Source: Silanimonas lenta DSM 16282 (lineage in GTDB: Bacteria; Pseudomonadota; Gammaproteobacteria; Xanthomonadales; Xanthomonadaceae). Taken from it: a DNA stretch of 64,000 nt. The stretch spans positions 62,001 to 126,000 of the forward strand of contig NZ_KE386844.1 in NCBI RefSeq assembly GCF_000429065.1, in the 5' to 3' direction. The notes beneath the pieces are model-generated. The model was not told where the DNA came from. It saw only the letters and a list, made by a program, of their open reading frames with translations, and did no database searches. The translations under genes were made by a program, and so were the position numbers. This document shows positions 26,433-35,536 of the stretch, piece by piece (within the stretch, counting starts at the first letter, position 1; each line of letters opens with the position of its first letter).

Positions 26433-27845
26433 TTACCCGCTCGGCGTGGCCGCGGTCACCGCCCGAAGGTCACGGGAAGAACGCGTGAGGAAGCGCCAGG
26501 TGAGCAGCACGGCGGCCGCCGAGAGGCCGACGATCAGCCCGGTCCAGTAGCCGGTGGGGCCCCAGCCGAGGCCGAACACGATGCGCGCGCCGCCCTCGGC
26601 GCCGATGCCGCCCAGACCGATCGCCACCGGCAGGCCGAGGCCCCAGTAGCTCAGCACAGTGATCCAGGCCGGGATGCGGGTGTCCTTCAGGCCGCGCAGG
26701 GCGCCGGCCGAGATCGCCTGCAGGCCGTCGGTGTACTGGAACACCGCAGCGAACAGCATCAGGGTGGCGGCCAGCGCCACCACCGCAGGATCGCGGGTGA
26801 ACAGCGCGGCGATCCAGGCCCCGCCTAAGGCCAGCAGCAGGGCGGAGAGGGTCTGGGTGGCCACGCCCACCGTCCAGCCGGCGCGCGCCGCCCAGCGCAC
26901 GCCCTCGGGGTCGCCGGCGCCCTTGGCCTGCCCCACCCGCACGGTGGTGCCCATGGCCACGCCGAGCGGCACCATGAAGGTGGCCGAGGCGGCGAGGATG
27001 GCCACCTGGTGGGCGGCAATCGCGGTGGTGCCGAGGGTGGCGATCAGCAGGGCGGTGGCCACGAACAGGCTGCCCTCCATGAAGATGGCGATGCCCATCG
27101 GCACGCCAAGGCGCAGGAGCGCCCCGATGGCCCGCGGGTCCGGACGCTCGAAGCGGGCGAACAGGGCGAGATCGGCGCAGCGCCGCGAGCGGGCGAGCAC
27201 GAGGACGAAGCAGGCTACCTGGGTCCAGAGCACGAGGGCGGTGGCGAGGCCGAGGCCGTAGGCGCCGAGGCCGGGCACCGGCCCCCAGCCCTCCATCAGC
27301 CCCCATCCCACCGGCAGCAGCAGGGCAAGGCCGCCGGCGCCGATCGCCATGGTCGGCACGGTCCAGGCCACGCCCTCGGCGAGGTAGCGCAGGCAGAAAT
27401 AGAAGGCGAGCGCCGGCGCGCCCCAGCCGATGCCGGTGAGGAAGCCGGCCACCCCGGGCATCACCTCCGGGGCGATGAAGCCGGCCAGCACCCGCGGGGC
27501 CGTGCGGATCACCAGGAACAGCGCGAGGCCGAGGGCCAGGGCCAGCCACAGGGCCTGGCGGAACAGCGGGCCGATCTCGGCGCGGCGCCCGGCGCCGTCG
27601 AGCTGGGCCACCGAGGGCGGCACTGCCATCAGCACGCCGATGCAGAGCAGGATCACCACCGACCAGGCCGGGGCGCCGACGCCGATCGCCGCCAGGGTCT
27701 GGGTGCCGTGCCGGCCGGCGAGCCAGGTATCGACCACGTTCATGCCCATCGAGCTCAGCTGCCCTACCACCAGCGGGGCGGAAAGCAGGGTGGTCGCCCG
27801 CACCTCGCGCCAGAGGCGCGCGCGGGGCGATTCGGCATGGGGCAT
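26433..27845 (-). CDS. MATE family efflux transporter
   Basis: 470 residues with about 12 transmembrane helices in two homologous halves, as in NorM-type cation-coupled drug exporters. Typical family phrases are present: SMGMNVVDTWLAGRHG in helix 2, LPVGWGLMEGWGPVPGLGAYG, AAHQVA in helix 8 and FQYTDGLQAISAGALRGLKDTRIP late in the protein. It probably exports cationic drugs or metabolites using Na+ or H+. The ATG at 27845 is the one closest to the conserved start. It is divergently transcribed from the DUF3667 gene. Confidence 0.93.
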   Translation of the reverse strand: MPHAESPRARLWREVRATTLLSAPLVVGQLSSMGMNVVDTWLAGRHGTQTLAAIGVGAPAWSVVILLCIGVLMAVPPSVAQLDGAGRRAEIGPLFRQALWLALALGLALFLVIRTAPRVLAGFIAPEVMPGVAGFLTGIGWGAPALAFYFCLRYLAEGVAWTVPTMAIGAGGLALLLPVGWGLMEGWGPVPGLGAYGLGLATALVLWTQVACFVLVLARSRRCADLALFARFERPDPRAIGALLRLGVPMGIAIFMEGSLFVATALLIATLGTTAIAAHQVAILAASATFMVPLGVAMGTTVRVGQAKGAGDPEGVRWAARAGWTVGVATQTLSALLLALGGAWIAALFTRDPAVVALAATLMLFAAVFQYTDGLQAISAGALRGLKDTRIPAWITVLSYWGLGLPVAIGLGGIGAEGGARIVFGLGWGPTGYWTGLIVGLSAAAVLLTWRFLTRSSRDLRAVTAATPSG

Positions 27846-27872
27846 GGCAGGGCACCGGAAGAGCGGGCGCCT

Positions 27873-27880
27873 ACTATAGT
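27873..27880. promoter_or_regulatory. Symmetric minus-10 (ACTATAGT) between divergent genes
   Basis: The palindrome ACTATAGT reads TATAGT on both strands, 28-32 bases from the start codons of the MATE gene (minus) and the DUF3667 gene (plus). A single element could serve both directions. No clear minus-35 was found on either side. Confidence 0.45.
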
Positions 27881-27906
27881 CGCGAGGTCGCCCACCGGAG
27901 CCTGCC

Positions 27907-29049
27907 ATGGCCATCCCTCCCGCCACTCCCATGGCCGGTCGCCGCGACGCCTTCTGCCGCAACTGCGGCGTGCCCCTGCTGGGCGAGCACTGCCATGCCT
28001 GCGGCCAGGCGGCGCAGGGCCTGGTGCGTCCCATGGCCCGCCTGCTCGGCGATGCCCTCGATAGCCTGTTCGAACTGGACAGCCGGCTCCTGCGCACCCT
28101 GCCCGCCCTGCTGTTCCGGCCCGGATGGCTCAGCACCGAATACCTTGCCGGGCGCCGGGCACGCTACGTCTCGCCGGTGCGCCTGTTCGTGTTCCTGTGC
28201 ATCGCCACCTTCTTCGCCGCCGGCCTCGCCACGCCGGCCTTCGACATCGGCAGCGGCGACGGCGAGGTGCAGATCGCCGACACCACCCGCGACGCCTACG
28301 CGGCCCTCGACACCGAGGCGGCGGTGATCGCGCGGCACGACGCCAAGCTGGCCGGGATCGCCAAGGGCCGCGCCGAGACCGCGCGGATGCCCGGCATGGA
28401 CGCGGTGATGGACATGGCCGAATCGCAGGCGCGGCCCGGACACAGCGCGCCGGGCCTCGGGCTCACGCTGCCCGAGGACGACGACGAGCCGGTCATCAAC
28501 TTCAACGGCCAGCCCTGGCACGCCACCGACAACCCGCTGGTGGTCGGCTGGCTGCCGGAGGTCGGGAACCGCTGGCTCAACGCACAGATCGGCCACCTGC
28601 CGAAGAACTGGAAGCGCATCCGCGAGGATCCCGGGCTGCTGAACAAGGCCTTCTACTCGGCCCTGCCGAGTGCGGTCTTCGTCCTCGTCCCGGTGTTCGC
28701 CCTGCTGCTGAAGGGCCTGTACCTGTTCACGCGCCGGCTCTACATGGAGCACCTCGTGGTCTCCCTGCATGGCCACGCCTTCCTCTGCGCCACCGGCCTG
28801 CTGCTGGTCGGACTCTCGGTGCTGGAGGGCCTGGCGGACGGACTGCTCTGGCTGGCGCGCCCGCTCGCCTGGCTGCAGGGCCTGCTCTGGCTGTGGATCC
28901 CGGCCTATCTGTGGCTGCTGCTGCAGCGGGTGTACCGCCAGGGCTGGCTCATGACCAGCGCCAAGTTCCTTCTGCTTGGCGCGGCCGAGGCGATCCTGCT
29001 GTCGCTGGTGGCCGGCGCCGCCCTGCTCGTAGCCCTCGTCTGGCTTTGA
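27907..29049 (+). CDS. DUF3667 membrane protein with zinc-ribbon
   Basis: 380 residues. The N-terminal four-cysteine motif (Cys17, 20, 29, 32) is a probable zinc ribbon. A conserved segment follows (ALDSLFELDSRLLRTLP, FRPGWLSTEYLAGRRARYVSP) that defines DUF3667, then one transmembrane helix, a polar region of about 150 residues and four to five more helices at the C-terminus. The family is common in Bacteroidetes and Xanthomonadales and has no known function. It starts right after the symmetric minus-10. Confidence 0.85.
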   Translation: MAIPPATPMAGRRDAFCRNCGVPLLGEHCHACGQAAQGLVRPMARLLGDALDSLFELDSRLLRTLPALLFRPGWLSTEYLAGRRARYVSPVRLFVFLCIATFFAAGLATPAFDIGSGDGEVQIADTTRDAYAALDTEAAVIARHDAKLAGIAKGRAETARMPGMDAVMDMAESQARPGHSAPGLGLTLPEDDDEPVINFNGQPWHATDNPLVVGWLPEVGNRWLNAQIGHLPKNWKRIREDPGLLNKAFYSALPSAVFVLVPVFALLLKGLYLFTRRLYMEHLVVSLHGHAFLCATGLLLVGLSVLEGLADGLLWLARPLAWLQGLLWLWIPAYLWLLLQRVYRQGWLMTSAKFLLLGAAEAILLSLVAGAALLVALVWL

Positions 29050-29064
29050 GGCCCAGGCGGGTCC

Positions 29065-30543
29065 TCAGGGGCCCGCCGCCTCGGCCAGCAGGGCCGCCCG
29101 CGCCTCCGGCTCGGCCGCCAGCACCCGGCCGCGCAGGGCCGCGCGCTCGGCCACGCCCATCGCCGCCACCCGGGCACCGAGCCGCTGCCGCTGCGCCTCG
29201 TCGAGGGCATCCAGGGCCTCGAGCAGGGCCGCCTGCTCACCGGCCGGCAGGAAGGCGAACAGCGGCCTTAGGGCCGGCAGCTGGGCGCCGAGACGCGGCC
29301 CCAGCGCCCAGTCGCTCCGCGCCGCCTCGTCGAGGGCGGTAAAGCGCTCGCGCAGGGCCTGGCGCTCCGCCTCGGGCAGGGCGGCAAAGCGCGCCGCGGC
29401 GGCCGTGAGAGCGTCGCGCTCCACCGCATCGAGGCTGCGCCAGCGGGCGTAGGCCGCCCGGCGCTGCGAGCGCTCCTGGGCCGGCAGGGCCAGCCACTCG
29501 GCATAGGCCGCCACCCAGGCCGTGCGCTGCCCGGCCTCGGCCCCCTGCCAGCGCTCGACATTCGCCAGCAGGCCCGCCCGCGCCTCCGGCTCGAGCGCCG
29601 GCCAGGCGGCCTGCAGGGGGGCCAGGAGGCGGCGGGCCTCGGCCGGCAGGCCGCTCCAGTCGGCCGGGGGCGGCGCAGCGGACGGCGGGGGCGGCGGCAG
29701 GCGGCCCTGCTGGGCCACCCACCAGGCGAGGAAACCGAGGTCCTCGCGCCAGGGCGAGGCCGCGGGTTCGGCGAGCAGGGCGAAATCCGGATCCAGCGGC
29801 AGTTCGGCATCGAGCTGGCGACGTGGCGCAGCCGGGGCCGCGGGGGCCAGGGCGGCCGGCGCGGCCTCCGGGCTGGCGGCAGGGGACGCCGGCGCCATCG
29901 GGCCGGGCGGCCAGACGAAGGTGGCCACCAGCACGGCCAGCAGCAGCAGGGCCACGAGACCGAGGCCGACCTGCAGGGGCCCCGGCCGCCAGCCGCGCCA
30001 GCCGCCGGACAGGCCAGGCAGGCGGCGCGCGCCGGGTGGGCGGGCGGGCGGCGGCACGGGCCCGGCCGACGGGGCCGGAGCGGCCGCCTCCCGCACCGCG
30101 GCCTGGAACTCCTCCTGCCAGCGCAGCAGCACCGCTGGCCCCACGCCGGCCACGGCCAGCTTCTCCTCGGCATCGGCAAGCAGGGTGGAGAAGGCTTCGG
30201 CCGAAAGCCCCATCACCCGGGCCGCGCCGGCCGGCTCGAGGCCGACCACCAGACGCAGCAGCAGGGCGAGGCGCCGGGTGGGGGAGAGCAGGTAGAGCGG
30301 ATGATCGAGGCGGCCGGCAGGCGGATCCATCAGCGCCTCGCGGGCCAGCAGCAGGCCCCAGTAACGCAGGGGCCACTCGGCCAGCGGCAGCCGGGGCGCC
30401 CGTTCGCCGAAGGCCTGCCTGAGCTCCGCCAGCAGGGCCTCGACCTCGAGCGCCGGGCCGGCCTGCGCCAGCGCCAGTACCCGGGCCCGGGGCTCGATGC
30501 TGCGGAGGAAGGCGGCGAGGGCCGTGGGGCGGGAAGGGCTCAC
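29065..30543 (-). CDS. Membrane protein: sigma-70-like N-terminus plus DUF3106
   Basis: 492 residues from GTG 30543; upstream extension is in promoterless GC-rich sequence and is not family-like. Residues about 85-145 read like a sigma-70 region 4 / ECF helix-turn-helix (LSPTRRLALLLRLVVGL, AARVMGLSAEAFSTLLADAEEKL). One transmembrane helix is at about 200-220. The C-terminus (about 285-490) is rich in Leu-Pro/Arg repeats of the form 'LPAxxR', characteristic of DUF3106, a periplasmic helical domain of unknown function. In relatives DUF3106 genes lie next to an ECF sigma gene and DUF3619. Here the two appear fused. Confidence 0.7.
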   Translation of the reverse strand: MSPSRPTALAAFLRSIEPRARVLALAQAGPALEVEALLAELRQAFGERAPRLPLAEWPLRYWGLLLAREALMDPPAGRLDHPLYLLSPTRRLALLLRLVVGLEPAGAARVMGLSAEAFSTLLADAEEKLAVAGVGPAVLLRWQEEFQAAVREAAAPAPSAGPVPPPARPPGARRLPGLSGGWRGWRPGPLQVGLGLVALLLLAVLVATFVWPPGPMAPASPAASPEAAPAALAPAAPAAPRRQLDAELPLDPDFALLAEPAASPWREDLGFLAWWVAQQGRLPPPPPSAAPPPADWSGLPAEARRLLAPLQAAWPALEPEARAGLLANVERWQGAEAGQRTAWVAAYAEWLALPAQERSQRRAAYARWRSLDAVERDALTAAAARFAALPEAERQALRERFTALDEAARSDWALGPRLGAQLPALRPLFAFLPAGEQAALLEALDALDEAQRQRLGARVAAMGVAERAALRGRVLAAEPEARAALLAEAAGP

Positions 30544-30886
30544 GGCCGGCAGTCTAGGCAGACAGGCCGCCGGCGTCACGTTTTGCCGCCCACCGCAAGG
30601 CCGTGACGGGCACCACGGATCGCCCCGGGCAGACGGTTGACAGCGCCGGCAGGCGAGGCTCCCCCGCGTCTTTTCTGGGCTCCCGGCGGCTGCACTTGTG
30701 CACACCCCGCCCGAGGCCGCGTTGCACTGCGGTTCAGCCGCGCGACACCACCGCCCCCGCCCCGGTTGACAAAGGCAAGTGATTGATTCTGAAGGCCTAT
30801 TTCAGTTTGACTAAAAAATCATCAAGGCATGAAGAAGCCGCGTGGGACGCGGCCTGCGCAGTTCCCGCCCAAAGCCCTTCCACAGT

Positions 30887-30911
30887 CTTATCCACAGGAG
30901 ATGTGGATAAG
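30887..30911. promoter_or_regulatory. Inverted pair of consensus DnaA boxes
   Basis: TTATCCACA (30888-30896) and its exact reverse complement TGTGGATAA (30902-30910) are separated by GGAGA. With the flanking C and G the symmetric arms are 10 bp. Both match the E. coli DnaA-box consensus without error. A partial third site (TTCCACA) is at 30878-30884. They lie 120 bases upstream of the priA ATG. Confidence 0.75.
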
Positions 30912-31018
30912 GCCCCCGGGCATTGGGAATCAGGCGCTTGGGGCGCATTCCTGCCGGCGGGGCGAACTCCATGCCGCAAGCCCGCGGTGGCAGGCCCCGG
31001 GGCCGGGGCAGGCGCGGC

Positions 31019-31024
31019 TACACT
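31019..31024 (+). promoter_or_regulatory. Minus-10 of priA, possibly leaderless
   Basis: TACACT in the context GCTACACTG, with six bases between it and the priA ATG. Transcription would start at or within a base or two of the ATG, so the mRNA may lack a leader. Confidence 0.45.
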
Positions 31025-31030
31025 GCGGGA

Positions 31031-33229
31031 ATGCCCGAGCTCACCCTGCAGGTGGCCCTGCCCCGCCCCCTGCCCCGGCCCTTCGACTACCTGCCCCCGC
31101 CCGGGCAGGTGGCCGATGCCGGCTGGATCGGCTGCCGGGTCCGGGTACCCCTGGGCCGCGGGAGCGAGGTGGCGCCGGTGGTGGGCCTGGGCGAGGCCGG
31201 CGCGGCCGACGCCCCCCGCCGGCTGCGGCCGGTGCTGGAGCGCCTGGATGCCGCGCCCCTGCTCACCCCGGAGCTGGAGGCCTGCCTGCGCTTCGCCAGC
31301 CGCTACTACCACGCCCCGTTCGGCGAGGTCTGGGCCACCGCCCTGCCCGGCCCGCTGCGCGCGGGCGAGCCCCTGCCCGAGCCCCGGCACCGCGGCTGGC
31401 GCCTGACCGAGGCCGGCCGGCAGGCGCTCGGTACCCTGCGCGAAGGGCGGCCGCGCGCGCTGGCCTTGGTGCTGGCCGAGGCCGGCGGTCTGGCCGAGGC
31501 CGCGCTCGACGCCCGCCTGCCCGGCTGGCGCGAGGCCGCCCGCCGCCTCGCCGCCCGTGGCTTGGCCGAACGGACCGAGGCCGCCCTGGCGCCGCTGCCG
31601 GTGGCCGGCACGCCCCCGCTCAATGCCGCGCAGCAGGCGGTGGTGGAGGCGGTGCGCGCCCAGCCCGGTTTCACCGCCCACCTGCTCGACGGCGTGACCG
31701 GTTCGGGCAAGACCGAGGTCTATCTCGAACTGATTCGCCGCTGCCTGGCCGAGGGCCGCCAGGCCCTGCTGCTGGTGCCCGAGATCGGCCTCACCGCCCA
31801 GACCATCGCCCGCCTGCAGCGCGGCCTGCCGGTGCCGGTGCAGGCCCTGCACTCCGGGCTCGCCGACGGCGAGCGGGCCCGCGCCTGGACGGCGATGCGC
31901 CGTGGCGAAGGCCGGGTGCTGGTGGGCACCCGCTCGGCGGTGTTCACCCCCCTGCCCGAGGCCGGGCTGATCGTGGTCGACGAGGAACACGACACCAGCT
32001 ACAAGCAGCAGGACGGCATCCGCTACCACGCCCGCGACCTCGCCCTGTTCCGCGGCCGGCAGCTCGGGGTGCCGGTGCTGCTCGGCAGCGCCACCCCGTC
32101 CCTGGAGAGCCTGCGCGGGGTGCAGACCGGCCGGCTGCAGCGCCACGGGCTGCCGCAACGTGCCCGGCCCGGGGCCAGCGCGCCGACGGTGCGGGTGCTC
32201 GACCTGCGCAAGCGGCGGCTCGAGGCCGGGCTCTCGGGCGAGCTGCTGGATGCGATCGAGGCCACCCTGGCGCGCGGTGAGCAGGCCCTGGTGTTCCGCA
32301 ACCGCCGCGGCTATGCCCCGGTGCTGCTCTGCCACGACTGCGGCTGGAGCACGCCCTGCCCGCGCTGCGACGCCCCGCTCACCGTGCATGCCGGCGGCCG
32401 CCGCCTCGTCTGCCACCACTGCGGGCACCGGGCAGCGCGGCCGCTGGCCTGCCCGGACTGCGGCAGCCTCGCCCTGCAGCCGCAGGGCCAGGGCACCGAA
32501 CGCCTCGAGGAGGCGCTGGCCGCGCGTTTCCCCGAGGCCCGCATCGTGCGCGTGGACCGCGACACCACGGCAGTGAAGAACGGGCTGGCGAAGAAGCTCG
32601 CCGAGCTCGGCGGAGGTCCTGGCATCTATGTCGGCACCCAGATGCTGGCCAAGGGCCACGACCTGCCGCGGCTCACCCTGGCCGCGGTGGTCTCGCTGGA
32701 CGAGAGCCTGTTCTCCGCCGACTTCCGTGCCGGCGAGCGCCTGGGCCAGCTGCTGGTGCAGGTGGCCGGGCGCGCGGGACGCGCCGACCGCCCAGGGCAG
32801 CTGCTGCTGCAGACCCATCACCCGGAGCACCCCTGGCTCGCCCTGCTGCTCTCCGGCGGCTATGCGGCCCTGGCCGCCACCCTGCTGGCCGAGCGCGAGG
32901 CCGCCGCCCTACCGCCCTTCGCCCACTGGGCCCTGCTGCGCGCCGAGGCACGCGAGGCCAGCGCCGCCTCGGCCTTCCTCGAGGCGGCCCGGGACCATCT
33001 GCGGGCCGTGGCCGGCAGCGAGACGCCGGACGGCCTCGGCTGGGCCGGCCCGCTGCCGGCGCCGATGGCGCGCCGCGCCGGCCTGGCGCGGATGCAGCTG
33101 CTGCTGCGCGCCGGCCGCCGCGAGGCGCTGCAGGCCGCCCTCGCCCGCGCCATGCCGGGCTGGTACGCGCTGCCGGAGGCGCGGCGGGTGCGCTGGTCGA
33201 TCGATATCGACCCGATCGACCTCTACTGA
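31031..33229 (+). CDS. priA: Primosomal protein N' (replication restart helicase PriA)
   Basis: 732 residues. PriA recognises stalled forks and recombination intermediates and reloads the replisome. An N-terminal 3'-DNA-binding domain is followed by the SF2 helicase core: Walker A GVTGSGKT at 221-228, DEEHD box, GSATPS, and the C-terminal helicase domain. Eight cysteines between about 437 and 485 (CHDCG, CPRCD, CHHCG, CPDCG) bind two zinc ions. ATG 31031 is chosen; an earlier in-frame ATG would add a Gly/Arg-rich tail. The upstream region carries paired DnaA boxes. Confidence 0.96.
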   Translation: MPELTLQVALPRPLPRPFDYLPPPGQVADAGWIGCRVRVPLGRGSEVAPVVGLGEAGAADAPRRLRPVLERLDAAPLLTPELEACLRFASRYYHAPFGEVWATALPGPLRAGEPLPEPRHRGWRLTEAGRQALGTLREGRPRALALVLAEAGGLAEAALDARLPGWREAARRLAARGLAERTEAALAPLPVAGTPPLNAAQQAVVEAVRAQPGFTAHLLDGVTGSGKTEVYLELIRRCLAEGRQALLLVPEIGLTAQTIARLQRGLPVPVQALHSGLADGERARAWTAMRRGEGRVLVGTRSAVFTPLPEAGLIVVDEEHDTSYKQQDGIRYHARDLALFRGRQLGVPVLLGSATPSLESLRGVQTGRLQRHGLPQRARPGASAPTVRVLDLRKRRLEAGLSGELLDAIEATLARGEQALVFRNRRGYAPVLLCHDCGWSTPCPRCDAPLTVHAGGRRLVCHHCGHRAARPLACPDCGSLALQPQGQGTERLEEALAARFPEARIVRVDRDTTAVKNGLAKKLAELGGGPGIYVGTQMLAKGHDLPRLTLAAVVSLDESLFSADFRAGERLGQLLVQVAGRAGRADRPGQLLLQTHHPEHPWLALLLSGGYAALAATLLAEREAAALPPFAHWALLRAEAREASAASAFLEAARDHLRAVAGSETPDGLGWAGPLPAPMARRAGLARMQLLLRAGRREALQAALARAMPGWYALPEARRVRWSIDIDPIDLY

Positions 33230-33236
33230 CGCCGAC

Positions 33237-33254
33237 GCCCGGCCTCAGCCGGGC
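33237..33254. terminator. Hairpin between convergent genes
   Basis: Perfect 7-bp stem GCCCGGC / GCCGGGC with CTCA loop, between the priA stop and the stop of the opposite gene, overlapping the last codons of the latter. It has no U tract. Confidence 0.4.
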
Positions 33255-33679
33255 GGCAGGCCGCCGCCCTGCAGGGCCTTGAGCTGCTCCAGGGTGCGCT
33301 GGTCGAGCTCGTGCACCTCGCCGTTCGGCAGGGTGAGGGTGGCCGAGCGGAACTCGCCGCTCGCCGGATCGGTGGTGATCACGAGGCGGCCTTCGCCCTT
33401 CTCGCCGCGCAGGCGGAACACCATGGCCTGCTGCCCGGCCTGGCCGGCCTCCACGATGCCGCCGAAATCCATGCCGACATCCTCCACCCGGCCGAAGTGT
33501 TCCTGCACCAGCGGCACCTCGGCCACGGCCTGGCGGGTCGTCTCGCCCACCATCTTCATGCCGAACCAGCCCAGGGCCACCAGGGCGGCCACGGCCAGCA
33601 GCACCAGCACGAGGCAGCCGCCAAGGACCCAGGGCCAGAGCCTGCGCGGCCTGGCGGCAGTCGGGGCGGGAGTGTTCAT
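33245..33679 (-). CDS. Small single-pass membrane protein, function unknown
   Basis: 144 residues. A short basic cytoplasmic N-terminus is followed by one transmembrane helix (WPWVLGGCLVLVLLAVAALVALGW, about 16-39) and a periplasmic domain of about 100 residues. This domain has a beta-rich stretch (AMVFRLRG, GRLVITTD) reminiscent of small exported Xanthomonadales proteins. No named family is recognised. It lies between priA (convergent) and rpoH (same strand, 120 bases upstream) and has normal codon use. Confidence 0.65.
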   Translation of the reverse strand: MNTPAPTAARPRRLWPWVLGGCLVLVLLAVAALVALGWFGMKMVGETTRQAVAEVPLVQEHFGRVEDVGMDFGGIVEAGQAGQQAMVFRLRGEKGEGRLVITTDPASGEFRSATLTLPNGEVHELDQRTLEQLKALQGGGLPPG

Positions 33680-33798
33680 CGGCAGCTCCTTGATAGGCGA
33701 GGGGGGAAGGCCCGCATGCTAGCAGCGCCGGCGGCGGAAACGGCGACGGCGCCCCCAGGGGCGCCGTCGGTGGTGGGCGGGCGGCGAGAGACCCTCGC

Positions 33799-34659
<861 letters not shown>

Positions 34660-34690
34660 TCCGGGCTCCCTCGGAAGGGTCATGGGGTGA

Positions 34691-34719
34691 ATTTAGCACT
34701 CGGCCACTGAGAGTGCTAA
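34691..34719 (-). promoter_or_regulatory. CIRCE operator (HrcA box) overlapping rpoH promoter
   Basis: TTAGCACTC (34693-34701), nine bases, GAGTGCTAA (34711-34719): an exact match to the CIRCE consensus. On the minus strand TTAGCA (34719-34714), a 17-base spacer and CTAAAT (34696-34691) form a plausible sigma-70 promoter lying inside the operator, so HrcA binding would block it. Confidence 0.9.
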
Positions 34720-34807
34720 AGCCCGGAAAAGTTCCGCTGTGTTCCAGCCGGGCAACGGCCGGGGCCCGAAGGCGTCTCCCAGGCCGGAGAGACGCCCGGC
34801 GAAGCCC

Positions 34808-35536
34808 TCAGCCAGCGGCGGGCAGGGACCAGTCGATCGGCGCCAGGCCCCGGCCCTGCAGCCAGCGGTTCGCCTTGCCGAAGTGCCCGCAGCCGAAGAA
34901 CCCGCGGTGGGCCGAGAGCGGCGAGGGATGCGGGGCCTTCAGCACGCAGTGGCGCTGGCGGTCGATCAGCTCGCCCTTCTTCTGCGCGTAGCTGCCCCAG
35001 AGCAGGAACACGAGGCCCTCGCGCTCGCGGGAGAGCGCCTCGATCACGGCGTCGGTGAAGCCCTCCCAGCCGCGGCCGGCATGGCTGCCCGCCTTCCCGG
35101 CCTCGACGCTGAGCACGGCGTTGAGCAGCAGCACGCCCTGCGCCGCCCAGTGGGCAAGGCAGCCATGGCGCGGCACCGGCAGGCCGAGGTCGCGTTCGAT
35201 CTCCTTGAAGATGTTGAGCAGCGAGGGCGGGATCGGTACGCCCGGGGGCACCGAGAAGCTGAGCCCGTGGGCCTGGCCCGGGCCGTGGTAGGGGTCCTGG
35301 CCGAGGATCACCACCTTCACCGCCTCGAAGGGCACGGCGTCGAGGGCGGCGAACATCTGCCGGCCCGGCGGGTAGATGGCCTTGCCGGCGGCCTTCTCGG
35401 CGCGCAGGAAAGCAGCCAGCGCGCGCATGTCCTCGCGCAGGAGGTAATCGCCGACACGGGCGCGCCAGGAGGCCTCGAGCTGGATGCCGGGAGCGCCCGG
35501 CGCGGTGGCCGCGACGCCGCGTGCGGCCTCAGCCAT
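34808..35536 (-). CDS. ung: Uracil-DNA glycosylase, family 1
   Basis: 242 residues. It removes uracil from DNA by base excision. The water-activating motif [13 protein letters not shown] (Asp81) and the leucine-loop motif [12 protein letters not shown] are intact, as is [11 protein letters not shown]. It starts at ATG 35536, overlapping the end of the tandem-receiver gene by 8 bases, so it is probably the last gene of rhlB-ftsE-ftsX-REC-ung. No anomaly. Confidence 0.96.
   Translation of the reverse strand: MAEAARGVAATAPGAPGIQLEASWRARVGDYLLREDMRALAAFLRAEKAAGKAIYPPGRQMFAALDAVPFEAVKVVILGQDPYHGPGQAHGLSFSVPPGVPIPPSLLNIFKEIERDLGLPVPRHGCLAHWAAQGVLLLNAVLSVEAGKAGSHAGRGWEGFTDAVIEALSREREGLVFLLWGSYAQKKGELIDRQRHCVLKAPHPSPLSAHRGFFGCGHFGKANRWLQGRGLAPIDWSLPAAG

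Larger units (their letters stand above)
30544..31030. other. 487-base intergenic region before priA
   Basis: No gene is credible here. From left to right it holds GC-rich sequence, TTGACA (30766-30771), an AT-rich stretch of about 45 bases (30784-30830) with TTGACT at 30807, the inverted DnaA-box pair (30887-30911) and the TACACT minus-10 of priA (31019-31024). One frame is open from 30783 but shows no family signature. Confidence 0.6.

Noticed and set aside
30766-30911. Chromosomal origin oriC
   Set aside because: Only two full DnaA boxes are present, and none of the usual origin neighbours (dnaA, dnaN, gyrB, rpmH, gidA) is in the window. Kept as a DnaA site only.
34670-34700. Sigma-32 promoter before rpoH (CCCCATGA)
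   Set aside because: The CCCCAT is present, but no CTTGAA-like minus-35 stands 13-15 bases upstream.
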